This document shows positions 41,591 to 50,680 of a stretch of 64,000 bases of DNA, piece by piece (position 1 is the stretch's first letter; each line of letters begins with the position of its first letter). Made by a program: the position numbers and the translations under genes. The DNA lies in NCBI GenBank assembly GCA_020348345.1, contig CP070748.1, positions 1,037,851-1,101,850 of the forward strand, given 5' to 3'. The notes below the pieces were generated by a model. It ran no database searches, had not been told where the DNA came from, and saw only the letters and a list, made by a program, of their open reading frames with translations. The stretch is from Methanobacteriota archaeon (GTDB lineage: Archaea; Thermoplasmatota; Thermoplasmata; UBA10834).

Positions 41591-43117
41591 ATGAAGGAAG
41601 AGAATACCGAACCGACATCGATGGTGCTGGAATCGATGGAGACCACAGAGGACATCAGGATATCCTCTGACCCTCTCGAACGGGTTGTCGGGCAGGACGA
41701 AGCAGTGAGGCTCGCCAGGATAGCCGCGAGCCAGAGGAGGCACTTCCTGCTTGTGGGCCCGCCTGGCACCGGCAAGTCTATGATCGCGCAAGCGCTGGCG
41801 CTCCACCTCAGTCGTCCCGATGAGGAGATCAGGGTCGTCCACAATCCGGAGAACCCTGAGAGACCGATGGTGGAGGTCAAGAAGAGCGACGATGTCGAGA
41901 AGGAGGAGAAGTCGAAAGGATTCGCAGAGGGGGAGTTCATCGACCCTAAGGAGGCGCCTGTCAACGTGGCTGAGCGGCTCGGATATCGCTGCGCGAACTG
42001 CGGCTCTTACTCTTCACCGAGGGAGACTTTCTGTTCGAAGTGCTCCCACTCGAAGGCCTCATATTCCAAACCGACTGGCAACAATCCCTTCGGCGACCTC
42101 ATCGGTGGGCTGGTCGAAGTCACGATGGGCGGCATGGCTGGCAGGGACAGAGTGACGACCACCAGGAAGCGCTTCGGCAAGGAGGAAGTGGTCGTCTTCG
42201 AAAGGGCTGGCGAGATGATCAAGGTGTTGGACCAGCAGGCGCTGGAGAATCGAAGAGACCTTGAGAAGCTCAGTCCGAGGAAGGTGATCGTGCCCATCGA
42301 CCGTAATCCCTTCATTCTGGCGACGGGAGCCAGCGAGACGGAATTGCTGGGAGATGTAAGGCACGACCCCTATGGCGGACACCCTCAGCTGGGGACGCAG
42401 CCCTACGACAGGGTGGTCGCGGGAGCGATACACAGCGCTCATCAAGGAGTGCTCTTCGTCGACGAGCTTCCCCATCTAGGCCATCTTCAGAGATACATAC
42501 TCACAGGAATGCAGGAGAAGCGCTTTCCGATCACTGGGCGCAACCCTCAGAGCGCGGGGGCTAGCGTGCGCGTGGAGAACGTACCTTGCGACTTCATTTT
42601 CGTGGGCGCGTGCAACATCCAGGATCTTCAGCACATCCTTTCCCCGCTTCGCTCGAGAATCAACGGCGGCGGCTATGAGGTGCTCGTGGAGACGACGATG
42701 CCGGACACCGACGAGAACCGCGCCAAGGTGGCCCAGTTCGTGGCCCAGGAGATCGCCATGGACGGCAAGATACCACACGCCACCAGAGAGGCGGTCCGGA
42801 TGGTAATAGAGGAGGGGCGGAAGCGCGCTAAAACTACTGATAATTGTGATAAATCGCTGACTCTGAGGCTCAGGGAGCTTGGAGGCCTCATCCGAGCTGC
42901 GGGAGACATAGCCATCTGCGAAGAGGCGAAGTACATCGAGGGAAAGCATATCAAGGATGCCCTCAGGCGTGCGCGCCCGGTGGAGGAGCAGATAAGAGAG
43001 AGGTACGGCAGCTACATGGGCGGCGTATCGAAAGACATGACGACCTCCGAAAAGGAGAGCTCGCCCTATCATTACTGGAACGTCCATGTTCACGACGATA
43101 AGACGGGCTACAGATGA
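41591..43117 (+). CDS. LonB-type AAA+ ATPase with inserted zinc ribbon and no protease domain
   Basis: A 508-residue AAA+ protein. Its ATPase follows the archaeal LonB plan: ERVVGQDEAVRLARIAASQRRHFLLVGPPGTGKS (Walker A 56-63), a NPENPERP segment, Walker B GVLFVDELPHLG (about 286), and RSRINGGGYEVLVETTMPDTDENR followed by helices. A zinc ribbon (C134, C137, C148, C151) interrupts the domain where LonB has membrane segments, and the sequence ends after the ATPase: the Ser-Lys protease domain is absent. The convergent gene begins directly after. Probable role: remodelling of proteins or nucleic-acid complexes. It is 14 nt after dnaG, so co-expressed. Confidence 0.85.
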   Translation: MKEENTEPTSMVLESMETTEDIRISSDPLERVVGQDEAVRLARIAASQRRHFLLVGPPGTGKSMIAQALALHLSRPDEEIRVVHNPENPERPMVEVKKSDDVEKEEKSKGFAEGEFIDPKEAPVNVAERLGYRCANCGSYSSPRETFCSKCSHSKASYSKPTGNNPFGDLIGGLVEVTMGGMAGRDRVTTTRKRFGKEEVVVFERAGEMIKVLDQQALENRRDLEKLSPRKVIVPIDRNPFILATGASETELLGDVRHDPYGGHPQLGTQPYDRVVAGAIHSAHQGVLFVDELPHLGHLQRYILTGMQEKRFPITGRNPQSAGASVRVENVPCDFIFVGACNIQDLQHILSPLRSRINGGGYEVLVETTMPDTDENRAKVAQFVAQEIAMDGKIPHATREAVRMVIEEGRKRAKTTDNCDKSLTLRLRELGGLIRAAGDIAICEEAKYIEGKHIKDALRRARPVEEQIRERYGSYMGGVSKDMTTSEKESSPYHYWNVHVHDDKTGYR

Positions 43118-43126
43118 CGCGGGCGC

Positions 43127-43570
43127 CTAGTTATCGATGATCTTCGTCATCACGTATGCTCCCTCGCCGTTGACGTAGAAGTTCTCTATCTCGCCCGTCA
43201 CGGCAAAGCCCTGTCTCTCATAGAACGACATCGCGGTTTTATTGCTCTTCCGCACCTCGAGCTTGATGGTGTGGATGTCGTTTGCGATGCATTTGGCGTG
43301 GAGCGCCTTCATCAACATCGTCCCAAGCGATCTTCCCCTGTGTTCGCGAAGCACCGCGAGCATGAGGATGCGGGCCACCTGTTTCTCCGATTCGACAGCG
43401 GCAACAAACGCTACGATCCTTCCATCCTCCTCGAGTACCATGAAGCCATCCTCCCAGATATTGTGCAGCGTGAGATAGAGAGACGGGGGGTAGGTCTCGC
43501 CCAGCGAGGACTTGACGATGTCCATCACCGCACGGATATCAGAGGGTGAGAATCGGCGGATAACCATCAT
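43127..43570 (-). CDS. GNAT-family N-acetyltransferase (RimI-like)
   Basis: A 147-residue acetyltransferase. ADIMDIVKSSLGETYP-like residues, VAFVAAVESEKQVARILMLAVLREHRGRSLGTMLM (motif A acetyl-CoA loop R-G-x-x-G) and the IKLEVRKSNKTAMSFYERQGFAVTGEIENFYVNGEGAYVM pattern match the RimI/NAT type that acetylates protein N-termini. TTTAAT 28 nt before the tandem ATGs at 43570 and 43567 predicts a leaderless transcript. Its 3' end meets the Lon-like gene. Confidence 0.9.
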   Translation of the reverse strand: MMVIRRFSPSDIRAVMDIVKSSLGETYPPSLYLTLHNIWEDGFMVLEEDGRIVAFVAAVESEKQVARILMLAVLREHRGRSLGTMLMKALHAKCIANDIHTIKLEVRKSNKTAMSFYERQGFAVTGEIENFYVNGEGAYVMTKIIDN

Positions 43571-43609
43571 CCGGACGAAATCGTGGGGAGGGTCATTAAA
43601 CTTACGAGT

Positions 43610-45757
43610 TCAGCGGCGGTTCCCAGGATGCATACGGAGCCTGCGGTACGTCAAGTAGCAAACAGCTATCGTCATCGGTGGCAGGGCGAGACCGACGAGA
43701 GGGTGTGGCGACGGCCCCTGCAAGGCTGACGCAGGCGTCGCAATCACTCGAACCACGATTACGGCGGCCGCCATGTTCCCCCAGGCATCGATTACAGTGA
43801 GCTCTATCTCGACCACTCCAGGAACCACTGCCAGGAACGACAGCTCATCCGCTCTCGCATCAATCGTTCCGTCGCAGCCCACGTCCCAGAGGCCCTCTAC
43901 GATATGCCTGTCATCGCTGAAGCACTCCAAGGACAGACGAACCCACTCGCCGCTGGCCACGGAGATGTCCACCGGTGCTTCCAAAGTCGGCGCGGAGGTA
44001 TCGGGGTTCCAGTCCAACTCGAAAGCGCGCGCGAAGTACTCTGCGGCCTCAGCAGACCGGATGGCCAGGGCGAACTCACGATTCTTTGCAAGCGACGAGA
44101 AGACCCAGTTGTTGCTCGATACGACGCACACGAGCCCATCGAGCAACAGCCCTTTGTTATGCATCACCGATATCGGAGACCGCTCGTTCATCATCCTGTA
44201 GGCGCCATCCAGCCGCTCGACGGACGTCACGGCCCCCAGAGAGCTCACCACCTCGCCATTTCCCTCGATGTTAAACCAGGAGGAGTCGAGCAGCATCCTA
44301 CATGAGGCACCCATGCGCAGCCTGTCGAGCAGGTGTTGGAGCATAGGATTCAGGGAAGTGCTTGAGCGGTCTGGGACGTCCCAGTGCAGATCTACCTGAA
44401 ACTGTTGAATCTGAATATCAAAGGCTTCATCGATCAACCCGCACAGGAAGGGAGACATCAAGGAGCAGTCTGGGGATACGAACAGCGTCGCGTCCGCTGA
44501 GAAGTTCGATGTCAGCGGCGTCAGCATGCCCTTGATGGACGTGGCATCCGATTCGATGGGTGCGAGCGAGTCCTTCGCGAACCGCTCGTCAGCGAGCCAG
44601 TCAAAGACGTCAGAGCGATCTCGTCTTGAATCATCATCGAAGATGGCAGCGGCACACAGTGCGAGTTCAGGGCATTTCACCGCGGCGCCCCACCCTCGGT
44701 TCCCGAACACTTCGTTCCGTGGCAGCCCGTCAGAGACGAAGTTCTCGGAGAGGACTATCAGTGTCTCGTCATCGATCACCATGTATTTCGAGTGGAGGGC
44801 GGAGAAGTGCTTCACCGCGCCCTCTCGAAGATCCCCTTTTATGAGTATCACTTCGACTCCCTGCGTCGCCATCACGGACAACCCTGCCATCTGATCGGAT
44901 GACATCCCACCTACAGGGCTGCTGTCAACCAACACACGTACCTTGACTGCGCGATTGCGAGCATCCATCAGCGCGTTCAATATCGCAGGCGAGTCCAGCT
45001 CGTACGCACAGAGCCTGATCGATTCCTCTGCAGCTGTGATCTGATCGAGAACTGCGCGGAGAGAGCAGTCAGGGCTGACGAACGCAATCATGCAGCCGGG
45101 ATCGATACGGCAGGTCATAGGTCGGTGTTCGGAATACCCGTACTTGAACTCACGGAAATGAAGCCAATCGCAGGCCGAATCGGTATCCTCCGAGCCAGCT
45201 ATTCGGCGAAGTACCTCACCCCTTCTGGGATGTGGAAGTGCGAAGCCGGCCCAGTTCTCATAGTCCGGGACAGCGTCTCCATAGACCACGTAATCGACCT
45301 CGACTCCGCAGGGATCCACGAGCGCGATTGAGTCGCCTTCGTCTGCTAGCCTGAAGGATCCAAGAACCTCGGCTTGCTCGCACGGGCACAAGCCGTCCAC
45401 TGAATAATCCGGAAGACGCCCGAACGCGGAGAAGAAGGAAGACGAGTTGAAGGAGACGGAGGCAGTGCCTCCCCCTTGAAGCGGCGGGCTGTCGCCGAAC
45501 ATGATCGCTCCTTCCCCATCGGTTATGGACCAACCCTGAAGATCGAGCTCGCAGCTGCCGCTGTTGCTGATGACGACATACTCGTCGTCCGCAACTCCTG
45601 CGGCATAGAACTCCACGATCAATAGCGGGGGTGAGACGTCGTCGTTGGACGGCGCAACATCGGAGGAGCTTGCCGAGGAGGCAAGAGCCGTCAAGGACAC
45701 GATGCTAGCAGTCATTAAACGAATCAGGGTCCGGGAGTGAGCGGACGTCTTGGACAT
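43610..45757 (-). CDS. Surface phospholipase D-like protein with lamin-tail domain
   Basis: A 715-residue exported protein. A signal sequence (about 8-30, LIRLMTASIVSLTALASSAS) precedes a lamin-tail domain (about 45-190; ISNSGSCELDLQGWSITDGEGAI) and two phospholipase D HKD motifs: HSKYMVIDD with SENF (about 322-336) and HNKGLLLD with SSNNW (about 532-548). An Ig-like or PKD-like segment and a C-terminal membrane anchor (HPLVGLALPPMTIAVCYLT) follow. PLD-fold enzymes cut phosphodiesters in lipids or nucleic acids; extracellular DNA or lipid degradation is plausible. The start at 45757 is chosen since upstream codons overlap tpiA. Confidence 0.85.
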   Translation of the reverse strand: MSKTSAHSRTLIRLMTASIVSLTALASSASSSDVAPSNDDVSPPLLIVEFYAAGVADDEYVVISNSGSCELDLQGWSITDGEGAIMFGDSPPLQGGGTASVSFNSSSFFSAFGRLPDYSVDGLCPCEQAEVLGSFRLADEGDSIALVDPCGVEVDYVVYGDAVPDYENWAGFALPHPRRGEVLRRIAGSEDTDSACDWLHFREFKYGYSEHRPMTCRIDPGCMIAFVSPDCSLRAVLDQITAAEESIRLCAYELDSPAILNALMDARNRAVKVRVLVDSSPVGGMSSDQMAGLSVMATQGVEVILIKGDLREGAVKHFSALHSKYMVIDDETLIVLSENFVSDGLPRNEVFGNRGWGAAVKCPELALCAAAIFDDDSRRDRSDVFDWLADERFAKDSLAPIESDATSIKGMLTPLTSNFSADATLFVSPDCSLMSPFLCGLIDEAFDIQIQQFQVDLHWDVPDRSSTSLNPMLQHLLDRLRMGASCRMLLDSSWFNIEGNGEVVSSLGAVTSVERLDGAYRMMNERSPISVMHNKGLLLDGLVCVVSSNNWVFSSLAKNREFALAIRSAEAAEYFARAFELDWNPDTSAPTLEAPVDISVASGEWVRLSLECFSDDRHIVEGLWDVGCDGTIDARADELSFLAVVPGVVEIELTVIDAWGNMAAAVIVVRVIATPASALQGPSPHPLVGLALPPMTIAVCYLTYRRLRMHPGNRR

Positions 45758-45815
45758 TTCGATGGCAGAAGCGATCGAAGAGGCGAAAGGGCGGGCGGCT
45801 ACATGCAGCTTCCAT

Positions 45816-46499
45816 TCACTCGTTGAAGCCCGATGCAAGGTCGAGGAGAGCCTTCCTTGGGTCGCCCGCCTTGACAACGCCGCTAGCGAGCAAGACCCCG
45901 TCTGTTCCGAGCTCCGAAGCCTTTGCCACGTCGACTCCGTTCTTCACTCCAGCTCCGCAAAGAACGCCTACGCCAGGGCTGACGCCCCGTGCTGCGTCGA
46001 CGGAATCCCTAACTATAGCAGGGTTCGCGGTTGTGACGGACACGTCTCCACCTATGAGCTCAGGGGGCTCTATCGCCACGAAATCGGGCTCGAGCGCAGC
46101 GCATGCCCTCGTAACAGCAATGTCGTTTGTGCAGACTATCGTCGCCAATCCGGCCTTCCTGCAATCGACCACGAGACTGGCTATATCCGCAATCCGCATT
46201 CTCCTCTCCGAATGATTCAGCAACGTGCCGGCGCCGCCGCACGCCGACACGACACCGAGAGGAACATGTCCAGTGGTGCTTCCTTGCTGAACGGCATCAA
46301 TGTGCTGGGACAGGACGGGGATGTCAACAGATTGCACCACAACGGCGAGATCAGTCATCGGCGGTGCGACTGCGATGGATACGCCCGTTTCGTTCGAAAC
46401 GGATTCGCACACCTTCGCGAGAGCGACGGCCCTCGCTCCGCTCACCTCAGGATATGTCTTGAGGTTGACTGCTATCAAAGGCTTCTTCAGCGCTGTCAA
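45816..46499 (-). CDS. tpiA: Triosephosphate isomerase, archaeal type
   Basis: A 227-residue compact archaeal TIM. NLKTY (Asn and Lys of the active site), HIDAVQQGSTTGHVPLG, TLLNHSERRM (catalytic His) and AIEPPELIG (catalytic Glu) are all present, then GAGVKNGVDVAKASELGTDGVLLASGVVK. It interconverts dihydroxyacetone phosphate and glyceraldehyde 3-phosphate. TTG 46499 follows GAGGTCG and lies 12 nt after the FBP aldolase/phosphatase stop, so both are one operon. Confidence 0.97.
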   Translation of the reverse strand: MTALKKPLIAVNLKTYPEVSGARAVALAKVCESVSNETGVSIAVAPPMTDLAVVVQSVDIPVLSQHIDAVQQGSTTGHVPLGVVSACGGAGTLLNHSERRMRIADIASLVVDCRKAGLATIVCTNDIAVTRACAALEPDFVAIEPPELIGGDVSVTTANPAIVRDSVDAARGVSPGVGVLCGAGVKNGVDVAKASELGTDGVLLASGVVKAGDPRKALLDLASGFNE

Positions 46500-46510
46500 T
46501 TACATCGACC

Positions 46511-47647
46511 TCAGTCCAGCTCACTCATCCTGGGTTCAAGCTTCTTCAGTATCTCCGGTCTTGTCGTGTATTCGAGGTCGTCGGGGGACACTATGCCCGG
46601 CATGAACGGCCCGTGTCCACGCATGTAGATGGATATCTCCATTGCCTTGTCTCTCACATGGTTCCACTCTGACCCGGAGAAATAATCCACCGGCTTGTGA
46701 ACGCCCGGGTCGCCACCAGGATTTTCCAGGCCCTGTATCCTGCCATTGCTGATCTGGATTCCGAGGGCGCAGACTCGCGGGGGGCCGTCATGATAGGATG
46801 GGTCCGATTCGTCCACGCCGCACGGGTACCACGCCCCGTAGTGCGAGCCGCGCATCCATCCCGCTACGAGTTGAGGGAAAGCAAACGGTTGGAGCACCTC
46901 ACCGACCGCCGGCAAGCCCGATTGGCATCTGACAAGCATGACGGGGTCGTCCTTGCCTACATATTTGCCCGCCAGCATGTTGAGCTTCTCGGTCGACACC
47001 ACCGCTCCTACTCCTATGTCCCTGTGAATAACCCTCTTGACGGCGAACCGAGTGGTGTCGCCTATGAGCGCCAGGATGTCGTACATCTCCGCCGGGGAGC
47101 TCATGACAACCTTCTTGTGATCCACGACGTCAACGACCTCGATGTCGTATCCCTTGTGCGCCCGTGGATCGATGACGAGGCCCGTGGTGGTGAATGGATC
47201 CATGAATATCTTCGCGATCGGTAGCGAGTACGCTGAAGGCCCGCATTTGTCCGCCATGAGCACCAACATCGGCTCGGTCGGGCGCTCCTCGAACTCCATC
47301 TCCGCAGCACCGGGGCCCTGGCCCCTCACGTTGCCGGAGAAGGCGTCCGTCAAGAGGTCCTGGCCTGCGGCGTAGAGCTTCATCTTCTTCGCTTCGGAGG
47401 CTGCCGTCATGAAGGCGTTCCAAGCCAGCTCGTGCACATCCTTGTGGTTCTCGCCGTTTCTGTGCGTCATCAGCAGCTCCATGTCGTCTCCGCATCGGGT
47501 GACATAGTAATCCACCAGCAGACCGTCCGCGACGCCCTTCGCAAGAGCGCTCTCCGCGGCCTCCATCATCCTGGGATGTGGTTTGGAATGGCCAGCCACT
47601 GACCCCACGTCCGCCTTTATCAGAGAGACCGTTACCATCTCCGACAT
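46511..47647 (-). CDS. fbp: Fructose-1,6-bisphosphate aldolase/phosphatase, archaeal bifunctional
   Basis: A 378-residue archaeal bifunctional enzyme. MVTVSLIKADVGSVAGHSKPHP, VTRCGDDMELLMTHRNGENHKDVHELAWNAF, ADKCGPSAYSLPIAKIFMDPFTTTGLVIDP, RGSHYGAWYPC and GHGPFMPGIVSP are family-wide blocks with the Mg ligands Asp/His. It condenses triose phosphates and dephosphorylates the product, committing to gluconeogenesis. ATG 47647 follows GGAGAAGGAT and lies about 33 nt after the transcript start predicted from the TATA element at 47702-47712; the ATG at 47698 is next to that TATA and is rejected. Operon with tpiA. Confidence 0.97.
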   Translation of the reverse strand: MSEMVTVSLIKADVGSVAGHSKPHPRMMEAAESALAKGVADGLLVDYYVTRCGDDMELLMTHRNGENHKDVHELAWNAFMTAASEAKKMKLYAAGQDLLTDAFSGNVRGQGPGAAEMEFEERPTEPMLVLMADKCGPSAYSLPIAKIFMDPFTTTGLVIDPRAHKGYDIEVVDVVDHKKVVMSSPAEMYDILALIGDTTRFAVKRVIHRDIGVGAVVSTEKLNMLAGKYVGKDDPVMLVRCQSGLPAVGEVLQPFAFPQLVAGWMRGSHYGAWYPCGVDESDPSYHDGPPRVCALGIQISNGRIQGLENPGGDPGVHKPVDYFSGSEWNHVRDKAMEISIYMRGHGPFMPGIVSPDDLEYTTRPEILKKLEPRMSELD

Positions 47648-47838
47648 ATCCTTCTCCCTCCAACCCTTCAGAGTTGCAGTTTGGCGAATGCGGGGCATCG
47701 GATATATATTAACCGCTCACTCGATGTTCAGCTTCTGACGCACAATTTGGCCGACGCGACCAAGCCCGATAGGGTGCCGGCGCAAACGGAAAGGCTTATG
47801 CAAGGAGATGTCGCTTTTCGAACGAAGTGTGACGGGCC

Positions 47839-49245
47839 ATGGGGATCGTCGATGAGCTGAGGCCGGTATTCTCTCCGAAGTCAATCGCAGTCATCGGGGC
47901 GTCAAGGAGCCCTATGAAACTTGGATTCGAAGTACTGCAGAACATCCTTGTGAACGGCTACAAAGGGAGGGTTTATCCGATCAACCCTGAGGCGCCAGAG
48001 ATACTGGGCGTCAGGGCGCTTCCGAGCGTGCTCGCAGTAGAGGACGAGATCGACCTCGCCATCATCGTGGTCCCTGCAGAGTTCGTTCCCAAGGTGATGA
48101 CGGAATGCGCCAAGAAGAAGGTCAAAGGCGCGATAATAATCTCGTCGGGATTCGGCGAGGTGGGCGAGCGCGGCCGGCAGCTTGAGGCGAAGGTTCTCGA
48201 CATCGCAAGGAAAGGCGGCATGAGGATCATCGGACCCAACACGCTCGGATACAAGGACGCGATAGACAACCTGGACGCGGCATTCGTCTTTGGGATGCCT
48301 AAGCCAGGTGAGGTCGCCCTTGTGAGCCAGAGTGGCGCTTTGTGCGTGGGCATGATATACTACGCGAACGGGGAACACATCGGTCTATCGAGGGTGATTT
48401 CCGTCGGCAACAAGGCCGATGTGGACGATGCGGATCTGATAGACTATCTCGATCGTGACGATGCCACCAAAGTCATAGCGATGTATATCGAAGGGATCAA
48501 GGATGGGAAGAAGTTCCTCGACTCGGCGAGAAGGTGTCGAAAGCCGATAGTGGCCATCAAGGCAGGGCGCACGCCGGCCGGATCGGCCGCCGCATCGACG
48601 CACACCGGCTCCCTCAGCGGCTCCGACGTCGTCTATGACTCGGCGTTCAAACAGGTGCACATTCAGAGGGCGTACGACGTGGGGGAGCTTTTCGACTTCG
48701 CGCGAGCGCTTGCATACCAGCCCTGCGCTCCAGGCAACAGAGTCGGCATCATCTCCAACGGAGGCGGGGCGGGCATAATGACCGCAGATTGGTGCGAATC
48801 CATCGGGCTGAAGATACCGGATCTGGCCAAGAAGACCAGGGATGCCCTCGGACCACACCTGCCGGCGATAACGACCGCGAGAAACCCTCTCGATGTCACG
48901 GGCGATGCGAGGTTCCACCGCTACCACGTCACAGGCAGCGTGATGCTTTCAGATCCCAACATAGACGCGCTGATAATGATCTGCGTCCACGCCGGCATCG
49001 CGCGGCCGAGGGAGTACGTGGGAGCCGTCATCAAGCTGGTTGAGGAGAACAGGCATCTCCGGAAGCCCATAGTGGCCTGCTGGGTCGGCGGGCCAGAGGT
49101 GGACGAGGTCGTTCAGGAACTGAGGGTGAAGAACATACCGGTCTATCCTTCCGCCATGAGGGCTGCGAGAGCCGTCAAGTCACTCTATGAGGAGGGCAAA
49201 CGGCTCGAAGCCATGGGACGCGGGAGGCGCTGCAAGCCCGACTGA
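47839..49245 (+). CDS. acdA: Acyl-CoA synthetase (ADP-forming), alpha subunit
   Basis: A 468-residue alpha subunit. A CoA-binding Rossmann domain (FSPKSIAVIGASRSPMKLGFEVLQNI and YPINPEAPEI), SSGFGEVGERGR, IGPNTLGY, VSQSGALCVGMI and the phosphohistidine region (AAASTHTGSLSGSD; active His near 255) are typical of the ADP-forming enzyme. It makes acid plus ATP from acyl-CoA with the beta subunit, which lies 8 kb away at 57179. The long N-terminus and C-terminal part resemble the second family domain. Confidence 0.95.
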   Translation: MGIVDELRPVFSPKSIAVIGASRSPMKLGFEVLQNILVNGYKGRVYPINPEAPEILGVRALPSVLAVEDEIDLAIIVVPAEFVPKVMTECAKKKVKGAIIISSGFGEVGERGRQLEAKVLDIARKGGMRIIGPNTLGYKDAIDNLDAAFVFGMPKPGEVALVSQSGALCVGMIYYANGEHIGLSRVISVGNKADVDDADLIDYLDRDDATKVIAMYIEGIKDGKKFLDSARRCRKPIVAIKAGRTPAGSAAASTHTGSLSGSDVVYDSAFKQVHIQRAYDVGELFDFARALAYQPCAPGNRVGIISNGGGAGIMTADWCESIGLKIPDLAKKTRDALGPHLPAITTARNPLDVTGDARFHRYHVTGSVMLSDPNIDALIMICVHAGIARPREYVGAVIKLVEENRHLRKPIVACWVGGPEVDEVVQELRVKNIPVYPSAMRAARAVKSLYEEGKRLEAMGRGRRCKPD

Positions 49246-49334
49246 CGATTCCCTTCGAAGGCATCGTCGATACCGCCGTGCCTGCAAAAGTGTAAATATC
49301 CACGACTAGGTTACGCGACAAAGGTGAGGCTACC

Positions 49335-50663
49335 TTGCCCTCGTGGCAGCACGTGACATATTCTGACCAGATAACATCTGAGTCTGCTGGAAACCCCGTG
49401 ACGGTAGGAGGATGGGTGCAGGATATCCGCAACCTCGGAGGCATTGCCTTCATCCAGCTGAGAGATCGCGGAGGGGTTGTGCAGATAACCGTCCTGAAGA
49501 AGAGTGATCCAGCCCTGTTCAAGGAGATGACCTCGCTGACGAGAGAATCGGTCCTTACGGTCAAAGGAACGGTCAAGGAGAGCAAGGAGGCCAAAGGAGG
49601 TTACGAGGTTCTGCCTGAGGAGTTCGAGGTCCTGAACGCCGCCGAGAGTCCTCTCCCGTTGGGCGTCGTGGACAAGGTTGGAGCCGACCTCGATACCCGG
49701 CTGAACAACCGGTTCATGGATCTCAGGAAGGAGGAGGTCCGCGCCATATTCCGCGTGAGGGCTGCGACGCTGGATGGCATAAGGCGCTACCTGTCCGGCG
49801 AGGGATTCGTGGAGGTGACCACCCCCAAGATCGTCGCGGCGGGCGCCGAGGGAGGGGCGACTCTGTTCCCCATCAAGTACTTCGACAAGAACGCATACCT
49901 GGCTCAGAGTCCGCAACTGTACAAGCAGAATCTCATGGCCTCGGGCTTGGACCGCATCTTCGAGATAGCGCCGGCCTACAGAGCAGAGGCGTCCGATACG
50001 GTGAGGCACATAGCTGAGTTCACCTCGCTCGACGTGGAGCTGGCATTCATCGAGTCGTCCGAGGATGTGATGGCGGTCGCCGAAGGAATCGTCGACAGCA
50101 GCCTCAGGCACGTCACGACCGCTGCCAGAAGCGAGCTGGAACTTCTGGGAGTCGAAATCGAAGCTCAAAAGCCGCCGTACCCACGAGTGACCTACAAAGA
50201 GGCGATTGACCTGCTCAAGTCGGACGGGATGGAAATCGACCACGGCGACGACCTGGGCACCGAGGGCGAGAAGCTCCTCGGAGATATCATGCTCGACAAG
50301 CACAGCGCGGAGCTGTACTTCATCACGCAGTTTCCGACTTCGCTGAAGAGGGGGACGTTCTACGCCATGCGCGACGACGACGACCCGGACGTCACCGGGT
50401 ACTTCGATCTCGATTATAGGGGACAGGAGATCGTATCGGGCGGGCAGAGAGAGCACAGATACGAGGTGCTGACGGAGCAGATGAGGGAGAACGGCATGGA
50501 CCTCGGCTCCTTCGAATTCTACCTGAAGGCGTTCAGGTATGGCATGCCCCCTCACGGCGGCTTCGGTTTCGGCGTGGAAAGGTACGTCCAGAAGATGCTC
50601 AACCTGCCCAATATACGGGAGGCGGTTCTGTACCCGAGAGACAGAGTGAGGTTGATCCCCTGA
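49335..50663 (+). CDS. aspS: Aspartyl-tRNA synthetase, archaeal type
   Basis: A 442-residue class II synthetase. An N-terminal OB-fold anticodon domain (VTVGGWVQDIRNLGGIAFIQLRDRGG) precedes the catalytic core: motif 1 FVEVTTPKIVAAGAEGGATLFPIKYF, motif 2 IFEIAPAYRAEASDTVRHIAEF, motif 3 GGFGFGVERYV. Length fits the archaeal AspRS, whose members often also charge tRNA-Asn; the discrimination status cannot be told here. TTG start follows AGGTGAGG; TATA TAAATATC at 49293-49300. Confidence 0.97.
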   Translation: MPSWQHVTYSDQITSESAGNPVTVGGWVQDIRNLGGIAFIQLRDRGGVVQITVLKKSDPALFKEMTSLTRESVLTVKGTVKESKEAKGGYEVLPEEFEVLNAAESPLPLGVVDKVGADLDTRLNNRFMDLRKEEVRAIFRVRAATLDGIRRYLSGEGFVEVTTPKIVAAGAEGGATLFPIKYFDKNAYLAQSPQLYKQNLMASGLDRIFEIAPAYRAEASDTVRHIAEFTSLDVELAFIESSEDVMAVAEGIVDSSLRHVTTAARSELELLGVEIEAQKPPYPRVTYKEAIDLLKSDGMEIDHGDDLGTEGEKLLGDIMLDKHSAELYFITQFPTSLKRGTFYAMRDDDDPDVTGYFDLDYRGQEIVSGGQREHRYEVLTEQMRENGMDLGSFEFYLKAFRYGMPPHGGFGFGVERYVQKMLNLPNIREAVLYPRDRVRLIP

Positions 50664-50680
50664 GCGCCCGATCCAAGAGG

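Noticed and set aside
27979-49242. 17-bp identical sequence (GAGGCGCTGCAAGCCCG) at about 27981 and about 49226
   Set aside because: One copy is the 3' end of acdA. A single 17-mer match is not improbable in a GC-biased 64-kb window, and no other sign of att sites or transposition accompanies it.
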